DNA from: Rhodospirillales bacterium
Lineage (GTDB): Bacteria > Pseudomonadota > Alphaproteobacteria > Reyranellales > Reyranellaceae
Direction of reading: 5' to 3'
Length of the DNA stretch: 60,938 nucleotides
Assembly: GCA_016185145.1 (NCBI GenBank)
Contig: JACPOB010000039.1
Coordinates: 1-60,938, forward strand
Shown here piece by piece: positions 35,553-45,469 of the stretch (position 1 is its first letter; the number at the start of each line of letters is the position of its first letter). A program made the translations under genes and the position numbers. The notes beneath the pieces are model-generated. The model ran no database searches. It was given only the letters and a program-made list of their open reading frames with translations, and was not told the origin of the DNA.

Positions 35553-36632
35553 TTATCGCTTGTCCTCCATCGGCCCGGCGGCCATCCAGGTCTTCATCAG
35601 ATCGTAGAACACGGCCAGCACGACCGGGCCGACGAACAGCCCGATCAGGCCGCCCGCCAGGGTGCCGCAGATCACGCCGGCGAGGATGACCGGCATCGGC
35701 GTCTGCAGGCCGCGCGCCATCAGGATCGGCCGCAGCACGTTGTCGAGCAGCAGCAGCGGCGCGGTGTAGACGGTGAAGATGGCCGCCGTCATGACCGGCA
35801 TGGTGAACCACGCCCAGATGATGACCGGGATCATGACGATGTTGGGCCCGACCTGGACAATCGCCAGCACCAGGCAGACGAAGGTGAGCGCACCGGCAAA
35901 CGGCACCTCCGCAACCAGCATGCCGAGCCCCAGCAGGGCCGCCTGCAGCAGCGCCACGCCGATCACGCCCTGCGAGACGTTGCGAATGGTGGAGCCGGCG
36001 ATCTCGACGAAGTGGCGGCCGCGAGCATCGGCAATGCGCCCGGCAAGGCCCGTCACGGTAACGCTCAGCCGGTCCGAATAGGCAAGCAGGACGCCGGCGA
36101 TGACGATCGCTGCCGCGAACTGCAGCACCTCGAAGGCGACACCGGCGGCAATGCTGCCGACGAAGCGGCCGAACGAAGCGATCTGGGTGACATGGCTGGT
36201 GAGGAAAGAGCGCGAATCGTTGGCAGCCGCCAGCCAGAAGTCGTGCAGCCGTTCACCGACCAGCGGCCAGCTGCGGACCGAGGTCGGCGGCGGCGGCAGG
36301 ACGCGGTTGCCTTCCAGCACCATGTGTCCATAGGCATCGAGCGTCTCGATCGCCGATGTCGACAGCAGGATGACAGGCGTCACCAGCAGCACGAGCAGCA
36401 GGATCGACAGCAGGGTCGCGGCGAGCCATGGCCGCATGCTGACGCGCCGGCGCAGCAGGGCGTAGAGCGGGAAGACGGCAACCGCGAGGATCACCGACCA
36501 CAGCAGCAATGGCGCCACCGGCCGCAGCAGCAGCAGGCTGACATAGACGACGCCCGCGATCAGCGCGAGGCGCACCGCCATGTCGATGGTGAACCGCGAC
36601 AGCTCGAGCCTGCCTTTTTCCGTGTCGATCAT
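35553..36632 (-). CDS. AI-2E family transporter (PerM/TqsA-like)
   Basis: A 359-residue inner-membrane protein with about seven to eight hydrophobic helices. The PerM/AI-2E features are two early helices (VYVSLLLLRPVAPLLLWSVI), a soluble stretch of roughly 80 residues, and the C-terminal GVICGTLAGGLIGLFVGPVV. Members export varied small molecules or ions, so a role in autoinducer-2 export should not be assumed. The gene stands alone; no companion is evident. Confidence 0.9.
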   Translation of the reverse strand: MIDTEKGRLELSRFTIDMAVRLALIAGVVYVSLLLLRPVAPLLLWSVILAVAVFPLYALLRRRVSMRPWLAATLLSILLLVLLVTPVILLSTSAIETLDAYGHMVLEGNRVLPPPPTSVRSWPLVGERLHDFWLAAANDSRSFLTSHVTQIASFGRFVGSIAAGVAFEVLQFAAAIVIAGVLLAYSDRLSVTVTGLAGRIADARGRHFVEIAGSTIRNVSQGVIGVALLQAALLGLGMLVAEVPFAGALTFVCLVLAIVQVGPNIVMIPVIIWAWFTMPVMTAAIFTVYTAPLLLLDNVLRPILMARGLQTPMPVILAGVICGTLAGGLIGLFVGPVVLAVFYDLMKTWMAAGPMEDKR

Positions 36633-36675
36633 CGTCGCCTCCCCGCCGTTCGGGAGCTAGGTCAGGCTCCCTGTC

Positions 36676-36880
36676 TTGATTGTCCACCGAACTGGGCCTT
36701 ACGCTCCAGTGATACCGCAGCGGGGGAAGCGAGGGGCACATGACTCCACCCGACAGAGATCGGTGACGCGGCACCGGAATTCCGCGACCGGATCGTCCGC
36801 GGCCGAGAGCCGACCTCCCGATCGTACGGAGGGGACGATGCCCTTAACGAACCCCGCCTACTGCCCGTAGGCGGGGTTCC
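36676..36880 (+). ncRNA. Candidate small RNA or leader with tiny ORF
   Basis: The 269-base gap between two minus-strand genes contains, on the plus strand, a hairpin ATCGT/ACGAT (36821-36839) whose loop holds ACGGAGGGG. An ATG at 36838 follows it with a ten-codon reading frame ending in TAG at 36868-36870. A perfect 12-base hairpin (36850-36878) overlaps the end of that frame. TTGATT at 36676 is a possible but weak -35. The GGA in a hairpin loop resembles CsrA/RsmA targets. No direct evidence of transcription. Confidence 0.25.
36850..36878. terminator. Perfect hairpin, probable terminator
   Basis: AACCCCGCCTAC pairs perfectly with GTAGGCGGGGTT around a five-base loop. It lies 24 bases beyond the stop of the RND adaptor gene on the minus strand. 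The T-tract is poor on both sides (CCTTGT on plus, CGTTAAG on minus), so efficiency is uncertain. Confidence 0.55.
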
Positions 36881-36901
36881 TTGTGGAACATTCCTGAAAA
36901 T

Positions 36902-38086
36902 CTAGCGGGAAGCCGCTGCCGGTTTGGCCGGCGTGACCACGCGCACCGGGTCGCCGTCAGCGAGGCCGTCGGGCGGGCTCTCGATGACACGATCGTCTGC
37001 CACGAGGCCACCGGCGATCTCGACGACCTGGCCGAGGTCACGGGCGATGGTGATCCGCTTCAAGAGGATCTTGTTGTTGGCATCAACCGTGGCGACGCGC
37101 AGCCCCTTCTGGTCGAAGATCAGCGCGCCGGCCGGAATGCTGAGCGCCTGCAGGTTGGCCGGCAATTCGATGCGGGTGTTTGCAAACGCACCCGGCATTA
37201 GTTCGCCCGAGCTGTTGTCGACCACGATCTGCATGCGCGTGGTCCCGCTCTGCGCATCGACTGCGCGCGAGGACGCATCGACCACGCCGCTGTAGACCTT
37301 GCCGGGATACTCCGGGACGGTGATCTGCACCTTGGTGTTGATCCGGACCGCCGGCACGTAGTTCTGCGGGACGCTGACCGTGACGCGCAGTCTCGCGATA
37401 TCGGAGATCACGAACAGCGCCAAGCCGGCGCTGGAATCGGCGTTGATTAGCGCGCCGATATCGGTGTTGCGCGCCGTGACGATGCCGTCGAACGGCGCCG
37501 TCAGGCTCTTGAAGGAATACAGCACCTCGAGCCGGTCGACGGCGGCCTGGGCAGCCTTGGTCAAGGCCTGCTTCACGGTGAGGTCGGCGGTCTTCTCGTC
37601 GACCGTCTGGCGGGAGACGGTGTTGGCGCCGCCCAGCTGCTGCCAGCGCTGCGCCGTCACCGTCGCGAGCGCTTCGGCCGCCTGGGCGCTGGCAAGCGCG
37701 GCCTTGGCCTGCAGCAGCTGCTGGTCGAGATCCGGCGCCTCGATCTCGGCCAGGAGCTGTCCTGCCTTCACCGAGGCGCCGATATCGACGTACCAGGCCT
37801 TCAGGAAGCCGCCGACGCGGGCATAGATCGGTGCCCGGGTGTAGGCCTCGAGCCGCCCCGGCAGGTCGAGCGTGGTCTGGTTGGCGCTTTTCTCCGGCCC
37901 CACGACGCTGACCGTCGGGACGGCCTGGGCATCGGTCCATTCCTTCAGCTTGGCTTCGCTGGCGTTGCGGTTCCACAGGCCGCTCGCCACGACGAAGCCA
38001 CCGGCCGCCAGTGCAATGAGACCGGCGACGGCGAGGCCGCCGCGACGCGGCTTGGGAGAAGCATCGGGAGAAGAATCAGGCGGCAT
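36902..38086 (-). CDS. RND efflux periplasmic adaptor (membrane fusion protein)
   Basis: A 394-residue protein with an N-terminal anchor helix (about residues 18-36), a barrel-sandwich lipoyl domain split by a coiled hairpin (LLQAKAALASAQAAEALATV), a second lipoyl half (FKSLTAPFDGIVTARNTDIG) and beta-barrel domains. No lipobox Cys is visible, so it is anchored by the helix. It links the permease encoded just upstream to an outer-membrane channel, which is not encoded here. Confidence 0.92.
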   Translation of the reverse strand: MPPDSSPDASPKPRRGGLAVAGLIALAAGGFVVASGLWNRNASEAKLKEWTDAQAVPTVSVVGPEKSANQTTLDLPGRLEAYTRAPIYARVGGFLKAWYVDIGASVKAGQLLAEIEAPDLDQQLLQAKAALASAQAAEALATVTAQRWQQLGGANTVSRQTVDEKTADLTVKQALTKAAQAAVDRLEVLYSFKSLTAPFDGIVTARNTDIGALINADSSAGLALFVISDIARLRVTVSVPQNYVPAVRINTKVQITVPEYPGKVYSGVVDASSRAVDAQSGTTRMQIVVDNSSGELMPGAFANTRIELPANLQALSIPAGALIFDQKGLRVATVDANNKILLKRITIARDLGQVVEIAGGLVADDRVIESPPDGLADGDPVRVVTPAKPAAASR

Positions 38087-41000
38087 GGGGGACTCCGGGG
38101 GCAGCCGGCGCGGTCTTGCCGTGGTGCCTATGGATCACGCTGAAGACGACGGGAACGAAGATGAGCGTAGCGACCGTCGCAAAGATCAGGCCACCGATCA
38201 CGGCGCGGCCGAGCGGCGCATTCTGCTCGCCGCCTTCGCCGAGGCCGAGCGCCATGGGCGCCATGCCAATGATCATGGCGAGTGCCGTCATCAGCACCGG
38301 GCGGAAGCGCACATAGCCCGCCTCCAGAGCTGCCTGGGTCGCGTCCCCCAGCTCGGCCAGGCGCTCGCGCGCGAAGCTCACCACCAGCACCGAATTGGCC
38401 GTCGCCACGCCCATGCACATGATCGCGCCGGTCAGCGCCGGCACGGACAGCGTCGTGTAGGTGGCGAACAGCATCCAGACGATGCCGGCAAGTGCCGCGG
38501 GCAAGGCGGTGATGATGACGAACGGATCGCTCCACGACTGGAAGTTCACGACGATGAGCAGGTAGATCAGGACGATGGCGCCGAGCAGGCCGAACAGCAG
38601 GCCGGAGAAGGCGCTCTCCATGGTCCTGACCTGGCCCTGGATCTTGACCGCGCGGATGCGCGGCGACTGTTGGCTGCTGAGCTCGGCGATGATCCGGCGC
38701 ACGTCGGCGGCAACCGCGCCGAGATCGCGGCCCTGCACGCCGGCATAGATCTGCACCATGCCCTGCAGGTCGTACTGTGAGACCACGGCGTTGGCGGCGT
38801 CGCGGCGCACGTCGGCGATGCCGCCCAGCACCTGGAGCTGGCTCGCCGCCGGGGCGGCGATCGGCAGGTTGGAAAGCGCCGCCAGCGAATCGAGCCGGTA
38901 CTGCGGCGTCTGCATGACGATCGAGTAGGACACGCCGTTGGCCGGGTTCAGCCAGTAGGTCGGCGCGACCTGGCTGGAGCCGGCGAGATTGACGACGAGC
39001 GAATTGGTGACGTCGCGCGTGGTCAGCCCGACGTACTGCGCCCGCGTGCGGTCGATATCGACGGCGAATACCGGCGCGCTGCGCGACTGCTGGATGCGGG
39101 CATCGACGATGCCCGGCACCTGGCGGATGCGGGCCAGGAGCTTGTTGGCGTGCTCGAAGTTGACCGTGAGGTCGGAGCCTCTCACCTGCACGTCGATCGG
39201 CGAGGGCGCGCCGAAGTTCAGGATCTGGCTGATGATGTCGGCCGGCAGGAAGGAGAAGGTGAAGCCGGGAAAGCGCTCGGGAAGCTGGCGGCGCAGCTCG
39301 CGCACGTAATCGGCGGTCGGCCCGTGATGCTCGGCGAGCTTGATCTGGATGTCGCCGTCCTGCGGTCCGATCGTGCCGGTGTTGTTGTAGGTCATGTTGA
39401 TGCCGCTCACCGGCATGCCGACATTGTCGACCATCGCGGCGATCTCCTGCGGCGGGATGATCTGGCGGATCGCCTTCTGTATCTGGGCGAACTGGCTGGC
39501 GCTCTCCTCGACGCGCGTGCCGACCGGTGCCCGGGCATGCATCAGGATCTGGCCGGAATCGACCGTGGGGAAGAAGTTCTGGCCGAGGAAGGGCACCAGC
39601 AGGAACGAGGCCAGCACGAAGGCCATGAAGCCGGTGATGAAGAAGCCGCGCTGGAAGAGGACCAGCGGATTGCCCGACGGCGGCTTGTCATGGCCGTGCC
39701 CGGCATGCGGCTTCAGGAGGTAGTTCGCCATGGTCGGCACCAGGGTGCGCGACAGGACGAACGAACAGATCATCGCGAACATCACCGCCAGCGCCATCGG
39801 CACGAACAGGAAGCGGGCGACGCCTTCGAGGAAGAACATCGGCACGAAGACGATGCAGATGCAGAGCAGCGAGACGAAGGCCGGCGTCACGATCTGGCGC
39901 GCGCCGTCCATGATCGCCGTCTCGACATCCTTGCCCTGCTCGAGATGCCAGTTGATGTTCTCGATGGTGACGGTGGCGTCGTCGACCAGGATGCCGACGG
40001 CCAGCGCCAGGCCGCCCAGGGTCATGATGTTCAGCGTCTCGCCGAACAGCGACAAGAGCGCGATCGAGCCCAGGATGGCGAGCGGGATCGACGTGGCGAT
40101 GATCACGGTCGAACGCCAGCTGCCCAGGAACAGCAGGATCATCAGGCTGGTCAGCACGGCGGCGATCGCGGCCTCCAGCGCCACGCCGCTGATCGCACCC
40201 TGCACGAACAGCGATTGATCGCCCAGGATCTGGATCGACACGTTGTCGGGCAGCGACTTCTTCAGCTCCGCGACCCGCTGCTTGATGCCGTCGATGATGG
40301 AAAGCGTCGACACCGAGCCGTTCTTCAGCACCTGCAGCAGCACCGAACGGCCGCCGTCGACATGCACGATGTTGGTCTGCGGCGGATTGCCGTCGCGCAC
40401 CTGGGCCACGTCGCGCAGATAGACCATGGCGCCGTTGGCGGTGAAGACCGGCAGGTCGGCCAGCGCCTGGAAGTCGGTCGGCGCGTTGTTGAGCTGGATG
40501 GCGTATTCATAGCCGCCGATCTTCTGCGTCCCGACGGGCGTCAGCAGGTTCTGGGCGGCGAGCGCATTGGCGACGTCGTTGGCCGACAGGCCGCGCGCCT
40601 GCATGGCCGCGGGATCGAGATCGATCTGGATCTGGCGGGACTTGCCGCCGAACGGGTACGGGATCGCCGCCCCCGCTACGGTGACCAGCGGCGTGCGCAC
40701 CGTATTGATGGCGATGTCGAACACCGCCTGCTCCGACATGCCCTTGCCGGCGAGCGCCAGCTGGATGATCGGCACTGTGGAGGCGTTGTAGTTCAGGATC
40801 AGCGGCGGCGTGATGTTGGGCGGCATCTGCTTCAACACGGTCTGCGCGATCGCGGTGACCTGTGCGTTGGCCGTGCGGATGTCGGTCCCCGGCTGGAAGA
40901 AGACCTTCACGATGCCGACGCCGGTGTAGGACGTGCCCTCGATATGCTCGATGTCGTTGACCGTGGTGGTCAGCGCGCGCTGGAACTGCAGCATGACGCG

Positions 41001-41186
41001 CCCCGACATCTGGTCGGGCGGCAGGCCGGTGTACTGCCAGACGACGGCGATCACCGGGATGCGGATTTCAGGGAAGATGTCGGTCGGCGTCCGCATCGCG
41101 GAAAGCGGGCCGACGATGAGAATCAGAAGCGCAAGGACAACGAACGTGTAAGGCCGCTTCAGGGCGACACGAACCAGGGCCAGCAT
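38076..41186 (-). CDS. RND efflux transporter permease (AcrB-like)
   Basis: A 1036-residue pump with 12 membrane helices and two large periplasmic loops. The proton-relay Asp pair is present in GILVDDATVTIENI, and RFRPVLMTALAMIIG supplies the Arg of the last repeat. The Lys of the AcrB relay (in SAKNAIL) is replaced in GVATANSVLVVSFA. The gene comes first in the operon, before the adaptor, with an 11-base overlap; the reverse order is more common. Substrates unknown. Confidence 0.93.
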   Translation of the reverse strand: MLALVRVALKRPYTFVVLALLILIVGPLSAMRTPTDIFPEIRIPVIAVVWQYTGLPPDQMSGRVMLQFQRALTTTVNDIEHIEGTSYTGVGIVKVFFQPGTDIRTANAQVTAIAQTVLKQMPPNITPPLILNYNASTVPIIQLALAGKGMSEQAVFDIAINTVRTPLVTVAGAAIPYPFGGKSRQIQIDLDPAAMQARGLSANDVANALAAQNLLTPVGTQKIGGYEYAIQLNNAPTDFQALADLPVFTANGAMVYLRDVAQVRDGNPPQTNIVHVDGGRSVLLQVLKNGSVSTLSIIDGIKQRVAELKKSLPDNVSIQILGDQSLFVQGAISGVALEAAIAAVLTSLMILLFLGSWRSTVIIATSIPLAILGSIALLSLFGETLNIMTLGGLALAVGILVDDATVTIENINWHLEQGKDVETAIMDGARQIVTPAFVSLLCICIVFVPMFFLEGVARFLFVPMALAVMFAMICSFVLSRTLVPTMANYLLKPHAGHGHDKPPSGNPLVLFQRGFFITGFMAFVLASFLLVPFLGQNFFPTVDSGQILMHARAPVGTRVEESASQFAQIQKAIRQIIPPQEIAAMVDNVGMPVSGINMTYNNTGTIGPQDGDIQIKLAEHHGPTADYVRELRRQLPERFPGFTFSFLPADIISQILNFGAPSPIDVQVRGSDLTVNFEHANKLLARIRQVPGIVDARIQQSRSAPVFAVDIDRTRAQYVGLTTRDVTNSLVVNLAGSSQVAPTYWLNPANGVSYSIVMQTPQYRLDSLAALSNLPIAAPAASQLQVLGGIADVRRDAANAVVSQYDLQGMVQIYAGVQGRDLGAVAADVRRIIAELSSQQSPRIRAVKIQGQVRTMESAFSGLLFGLLGAIVLIYLLIVVNFQSWSDPFVIITALPAALAGIVWMLFATYTTLSVPALTGAIMCMGVATANSVLVVSFARERLAELGDATQAALEAGYVRFRPVLMTALAMIIGMAPMALGLGEGGEQNAPLGRAVIGGLIFATVATLIFVPVVFSVIHRHHGKTAPAAPGVPHAA

Positions 41187-41358
41187 GTGGCTTTACTTCC
41201 CCACTCCACAGGTGCCGCCCGACTCCCCAGCACCCGGCGGCACGGTCATCGGACCATGTGGGATATCGCCTGTCGAGCCGATATTGCCCCAGCTTCGTGC
41301 ATGGCTCAGGGTTAAGCTTGCATAGGCAATCACTGCCGCGTGAGGGGGAATTCGGGCC

Positions 41359-42954
41359 ATGGCCGACTATGACTACATCATCGTGGGCGCCGGCTCGGCG
41401 GGCGGCGCACTGGCGGCACGTCTGAGCGAAAACCCGGCAAGCAAGGTCCTGCTGCTGGAGGCGGGGGCGCGCAGCCATCCCTACTCCCGCATGCCCCTCT
41501 CGTTCGGTCTCCTGATCGAGCATCCGACCGCCAACTGGTGCTACCAATCCGAACCCGAGCCCGGCACCGCCAACCGCAAGATCCCGGTGCCGCGGGGCAA
41601 GCTTCTGGGCGGCTCGAGCTCGATCAACGGCCTGGTCTGGGTGCGCGGCCAACCGCTCGACTTCGACACCTGGGCGCAGATGGGCTGCCGCGGCTGGAGC
41701 TGGCACGACGTCGCGCCGCTCTTCACCCGCATCGAGAACTTCGTCGACGGCGACGGCAGCAACGGCCGCGGCACGTCGGGCCCGCTGAAAGTCTCGACCG
41801 TGCCCGACCAGAACCCGCTCTACGACGCGCTGTTCGCCGCCTCCAAGGCCGCAGGTTTCAAGCTCAATCCCGACTACAACAGCGAGGACCAGGAAGGCGT
41901 CGTCAAGACCCAGACCTCGATCTACAAGGGCCGGCGCATGAGCGTCGCCCATTGCTACATCGAGCCGGCGATGAAGCGCTCCGCCAACCTCCATGTCGTC
42001 ACCGATGCCTTCACGCTTCGCCTGCTGCTCGAGGGCAAGCGCTGCGTCGGCGTGGAGTACGAGAAGGACGGCAAAGTGGTGCAGGCGAAGGCGCGCGAGA
42101 CCATCCTGTCGGCGGGCGGCGTCGCCAGCCCGCAGATCCTCGAGCTGTCGGGCATCGGCCAGCCCGAGCTGCTGAAGAAGCACGGCGTCGAGGTGAAGCA
42201 CGAACTGAGGGCGGTGGGCGAGAATTTCCGCGACCACATCAACGCCCGCATCATCTGGAGGGTGAAGGACCCGCGCGTCTCCTACAACCACATGGCGCGC
42301 GGCGTCGGCGCCATGACGCAGATGATGAAGTATCTCGCGACCGGCGGTGGCTTCATGAGCCTGCCGTCGGCGCCCCTGCTCGCTTTCCTCAAGACGCGGC
42401 CCGAGCTCGCCACGCCCGACGTGCAGATGCATCTGGTACCCTACGCCATCAAGGACCCCAAGACGCGCAAGCTGCAGGACTTTCCGTCGATGACGATCGC
42501 CTGCTACCAGCTGCGCCCCGAGAGCCTCGGCTCGATCCACATCCGCTCGCCCGATCCCAAGGCACAGCCGGCGATCCGCTTCAACTTCCTGGCCGATCCG
42601 ATCGACCAGGCGGCGATGGTCGGCGGTTTCCGCATGATGCGGAAGATCGTCGATGCGGCCCCGATGGACGCTTATCGCGGCGAGGAGTTCTCGCCCGGGT
42701 CCTCGGTGCAGACGGACGAGCAGATCCTGACCTGGATCCGGAACAACTCGCAGACCGCCTATCACCCGATCGGCACCTGCCGCATGGGGCCGGCCGGTCC
42801 GGCCACCGTGGTCGACGACAAGCTCAAGGTGCATGGACTCGAGGGGCTCCGCGTGGCCGACGCCTCGATCTTCCCGACCATGCCCTCGGGCAACACCAAC
42901 GCGCCGTCGATCATGGTCGGCGAGAAGATGGCGGATATTTTGAAGGCGGCTTAG
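41359..42954 (+). CDS. GMC-family oxidoreductase (choline dehydrogenase-like)
   Basis: A 531-residue FAD enzyme with the dinucleotide motif IVGAGSAGGALAARLSE at the N-terminus, the GMC signature PRGKLLGGSSSINGLVWVRG and active-site H469 in AYHPIGTCRMG with N514 in GNTNAPS. It would oxidise a primary or secondary alcohol and pass electrons to the respiratory chain. GAGGGGG lies upstream of the start. Divergent from the RND pump; the 172-base gap shows no clear promoter. Confidence 0.93.
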   Translation: MADYDYIIVGAGSAGGALAARLSENPASKVLLLEAGARSHPYSRMPLSFGLLIEHPTANWCYQSEPEPGTANRKIPVPRGKLLGGSSSINGLVWVRGQPLDFDTWAQMGCRGWSWHDVAPLFTRIENFVDGDGSNGRGTSGPLKVSTVPDQNPLYDALFAASKAAGFKLNPDYNSEDQEGVVKTQTSIYKGRRMSVAHCYIEPAMKRSANLHVVTDAFTLRLLLEGKRCVGVEYEKDGKVVQAKARETILSAGGVASPQILELSGIGQPELLKKHGVEVKHELRAVGENFRDHINARIIWRVKDPRVSYNHMARGVGAMTQMMKYLATGGGFMSLPSAPLLAFLKTRPELATPDVQMHLVPYAIKDPKTRKLQDFPSMTIACYQLRPESLGSIHIRSPDPKAQPAIRFNFLADPIDQAAMVGGFRMMRKIVDAAPMDAYRGEEFSPGSSVQTDEQILTWIRNNSQTAYHPIGTCRMGPAGPATVVDDKLKVHGLEGLRVADASIFPTMPSGNTNAPSIMVGEKMADILKAA

Positions 42955-42962
42955 CTCCTCTC

Positions 42963-43102
42963 GCCGGACCGTGCGCCTCCAGACCCGCTCATGGTCTTCC
43001 GGACCGCGAGCCTCCGGCTCGCTCATAAATCTTGAGCGCGCAGGATGCGCGCGGTCCGGAAGACATGATCATGAGCGGGCTTGAAGGCCTACGGTCTGGC
43101 CA
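42963..43102. repeat. Nested palindrome: family B inside a decayed outer palindrome
   Basis: The outer arms (CCGCTCATG side near 42984-42993 and CATGAGCGGG near 43070-43080, extending to GACCGT and ACGGTC) pair with several mismatches. Inside is a well-kept family B element, 42996-43062, with unlike tips: GCCTCCGGC on the left and GCGCGCAGGATGCGCGC on the right. The worn outer arms and fresh inner arms suggest the inner copy arrived later. Confidence 0.85.
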
Positions 43103-43180
43103 GAAAGTCACCGTCTGATCACGCCACACGCCGCATCGCCTTCCTACGTTCTGGTCCCGACCGCGACGTGAGGAAGCATC

Positions 43181-44059
43181 ATGAGCGTGACCGCCAGGGC
43201 TGAAGGGGCGACAAGGGGTGTGCGCACCGGCGGTGGAGTCTACAGGGAGGCACGGCAGGCGTTGCGGTCGCTCTGCCCGCAGGCGCTGCTCAACTGGCGC
43301 GAGGCGCGCTTTTACGGCCGCTACGGCGAAGTCGAGCTGCACCTGCTGGAATTCTTGTGCTCGCCCGACAAGGACGCCATCGATGTCGGCGCCAACGACG
43401 GCAGCTACGTCCACTACCTGCGCCGCCACGCCCGCCGCGTGATCGCCTTCGAGCCGATGCCGAGCCTGGCCGATGCGCTCCGCGCCAAATTCCGGCATGG
43501 CGTGGAGGTCCGATCCATCGCCCTGTCCGACCGCGCCGGCGCCGTCGAACTGCACATGCCGGTGGTCGACGGCGTGACGGTGACGGGTTGCTCGACGGTA
43601 TCACCGACCGCGTCCGCCACCTATCCCGACCATCGCGCCATCGAAGTGCCGATGGCGACGCTCGACAGCGTCTACAAGGGCGACGCAGGCTTCATCAAGA
43701 TCGACGTCGAGGGCCACGAGCAGGCCGTGCTCGACGGCGCCTTGCAGACGATCCGGCGATGCCGGCCGCGCCTCCTGGTCGAGATCGACGAGCGCCTCTC
43801 GCCGGGCGGCCTGCAGCGCGCCAAGGCCTATTTCAGGGACCTCGACTATCGCGGCTATTTCGTCCAGGCCGGCCACATCGAGCCGATGAACCTGTTCTCG
43901 GCCCGTGTCCTGCAAGACCCGGCGAACCTGCCCGACCTCACGGCGCCCTTGCAGCAGCGGCAACGCTTCGGCCGCTATATCTACAATTTCATCTTCCTGC
44001 CGCGAGATGAGCCGATCGAGACGCTGCGGCAAATGTCGAAGCGTCTCTCCGAGCTGTAG
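43181..44059 (+). CDS. FkbM-family methyltransferase
   Basis: A 292-residue SAM-dependent enzyme with motif I IDVGANDGSYVHYLRR, the acidic residue in VIAFEPMPSL and the FkbM-type FIKIDVEGHEQAVLDGA. Family members O-methylate sugars or polyketides. GAGGAAG precedes the ATG. The last 71 bases overlap, tail to tail, the end of a frameshifted glycosyltransferase gene. The cluster with aminotransferase and acyltransferase genes suggests glycan decoration. Confidence 0.9.
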   Translation: MSVTARAEGATRGVRTGGGVYREARQALRSLCPQALLNWREARFYGRYGEVELHLLEFLCSPDKDAIDVGANDGSYVHYLRRHARRVIAFEPMPSLADALRAKFRHGVEVRSIALSDRAGAVELHMPVVDGVTVTGCSTVSPTASATYPDHRAIEVPMATLDSVYKGDAGFIKIDVEGHEQAVLDGALQTIRRCRPRLLVEIDERLSPGGLQRAKAYFRDLDYRGYFVQAGHIEPMNLFSARVLQDPANLPDLTAPLQQRQRFGRYIYNFIFLPRDEPIETLRQMSKRLSEL

Positions 44060-45249
44060 GAGACTGCCGATCGGCCTTGCGGATGTGCTGCACGAGATGT
44101 TGGCCGATGCGCCGCCAGTCGAAGCGATCGGCGCAGGCGTCGTAGGCGGCCGCCTGCCAGGCATTCAGCCGCGGGAAGTCGTCGATGAGCTCGACCACGC
44201 CCTCGGCCAGGGCGGCGTGGCTGTCGAACAGGCCGATGCTCGCCCCTTCCGTCAGCGGCATGCCCGGCAGCGCGATGCGCATGGAAAGGATCGGCAGGCG
44301 GTTGAACACATAGTCCAGCCCCTTGAGCTTGAAACCGCCCAAAAGGTCCGGCACCAGCGCGAGCCGCGCCTGGCGCATGTAGGGCCGGACATCGTCGACC
44401 CGGCCGACGAAGTCGACTGTTGGAAAGCGCCGCCGCAGGCCCTCGAGATAGGCGGGCTCCGCCTCACCCACGACCTGCAGGCCGATGCCCTCCCGTGCCA
44501 GCATCGCCGTGGCGGTGGCGAGAAACGCTTCCACCGCGGCACGCTTGGGCGGCCAGTCGAGGCTGCTGACCAGGATGGCCCCGCCGCGGCACGTCGTCAT
44601 CGATCGTGCGGGTCTCGCACCGTGGTCCGCCATATCCGGGCGGCAGGAAGACGATGGGCCGTCCCTTGGCGTCAGCGGCGAACCGACGGCAATCGTCCGG
44701 CGTGTTCGAGGTCACCAGGTCGGCCGTAGCGACCAGCCGGCGCTCCAGGCGTTTCACCTTGAGGCAATCGATCGCTTTCACGGCGCGGCGCAGCCCGCGG
44801 GACGTCTTCGCGATGCGGCGCGCGACGGTGATCTCGTGATTGTGCGCGATGTAGACGAGGCTCGGCGGCCGCAGGCTCTGCCGACGATAACGAGCCACGG
44901 CGCGGAACGCCCAACCACTGCAGATGCTGTCGAAGACGATCGTGTCCCACGGCCGCTCCGCCAGCGCCTCGTCGAGCAGCCGCCTCATGTTCGGGACATT
45001 GCCGCGATGGGCAACGATCGGCATGGGCGACAGCAGCCGCCGCCACGATGACTGGACCTGCTCCTCGGCCAACCGCCAATCGATACTGAGCAGCCTGGAG
45101 ACCGACCGCGGGTTCTCGCGCCGCGCCAGTCCGATCACCCGCAGCGTCGCGCCGGCATCGCGTGCCGCCTCGATCAATCCCTTGGAATAGATGAGCTGGC
45201 CGTTGGTGGCGGGGTCCGGATCGGCAAGCGTGAGCCACAGGCATTGCAT
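43989..45249 (-). pseudogene. Glycosyltransferase (GT4-like) split by a frameshift
   Basis: Two overlapping frames together make one glycosyltransferase of about 418 residues. The N-terminal part starts at ATG 45249 (GAGGAG six bases upstream; MQCLWLTLADPDPATNG) and reads to IVFLPPGYGGPR and TIDDDVP. The C-terminal part continues in another frame with AILVSSLDWPPKRAA, LQVVGEAEP and FVGRVDDVRPYMRQARLALVP, the nucleotide-sugar binding half. One base missing from the CCCC run at 44579-44582 (plus strand) would join them. It may be a pseudogene, a sequencing error or slippage at a homopolymer. Confidence 0.8.
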
Positions 45250-45469
45250 GGCGTCTCCTCGCCCAAACGATGTGCGGCGATCTTCCGCGACGCCAGTGAT
45301 CAAGCTGTGTCGGCGCAACCGTCGTTCGCATCCGTGGCGATCTTTCGACCCTCGATTTCGGACTGTTGCCGCCACAACACACTGGCCTGCAGCCACAATC
45401 TGGACACTGGCAAGCCCACAGGTCGTATCCCAAGAATATGAGAAGCAAGAACTGCCCGTCAGCCGGGCC

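Noticed and set aside
35553..36632. Autoinducer-2 exporter function
   Set aside because: The AI-2E family name covers many transporters, and no LuxS or other quorum-sensing gene is present in the window.
39150..41315. Frame of over 700 codons on the plus strand opposite the RND permease
   Set aside because: Its product is a low-complexity Arg/Asp/His-rich string and lies exactly opposite a full AcrB-like protein.
43989..45249. Programmed ribosomal frameshift in the glycosyltransferase
   Set aside because: The CCCC run is short, and no slippery heptamer or downstream structure was recognised. A deletion or sequencing error is simpler, though slippage is not excluded.
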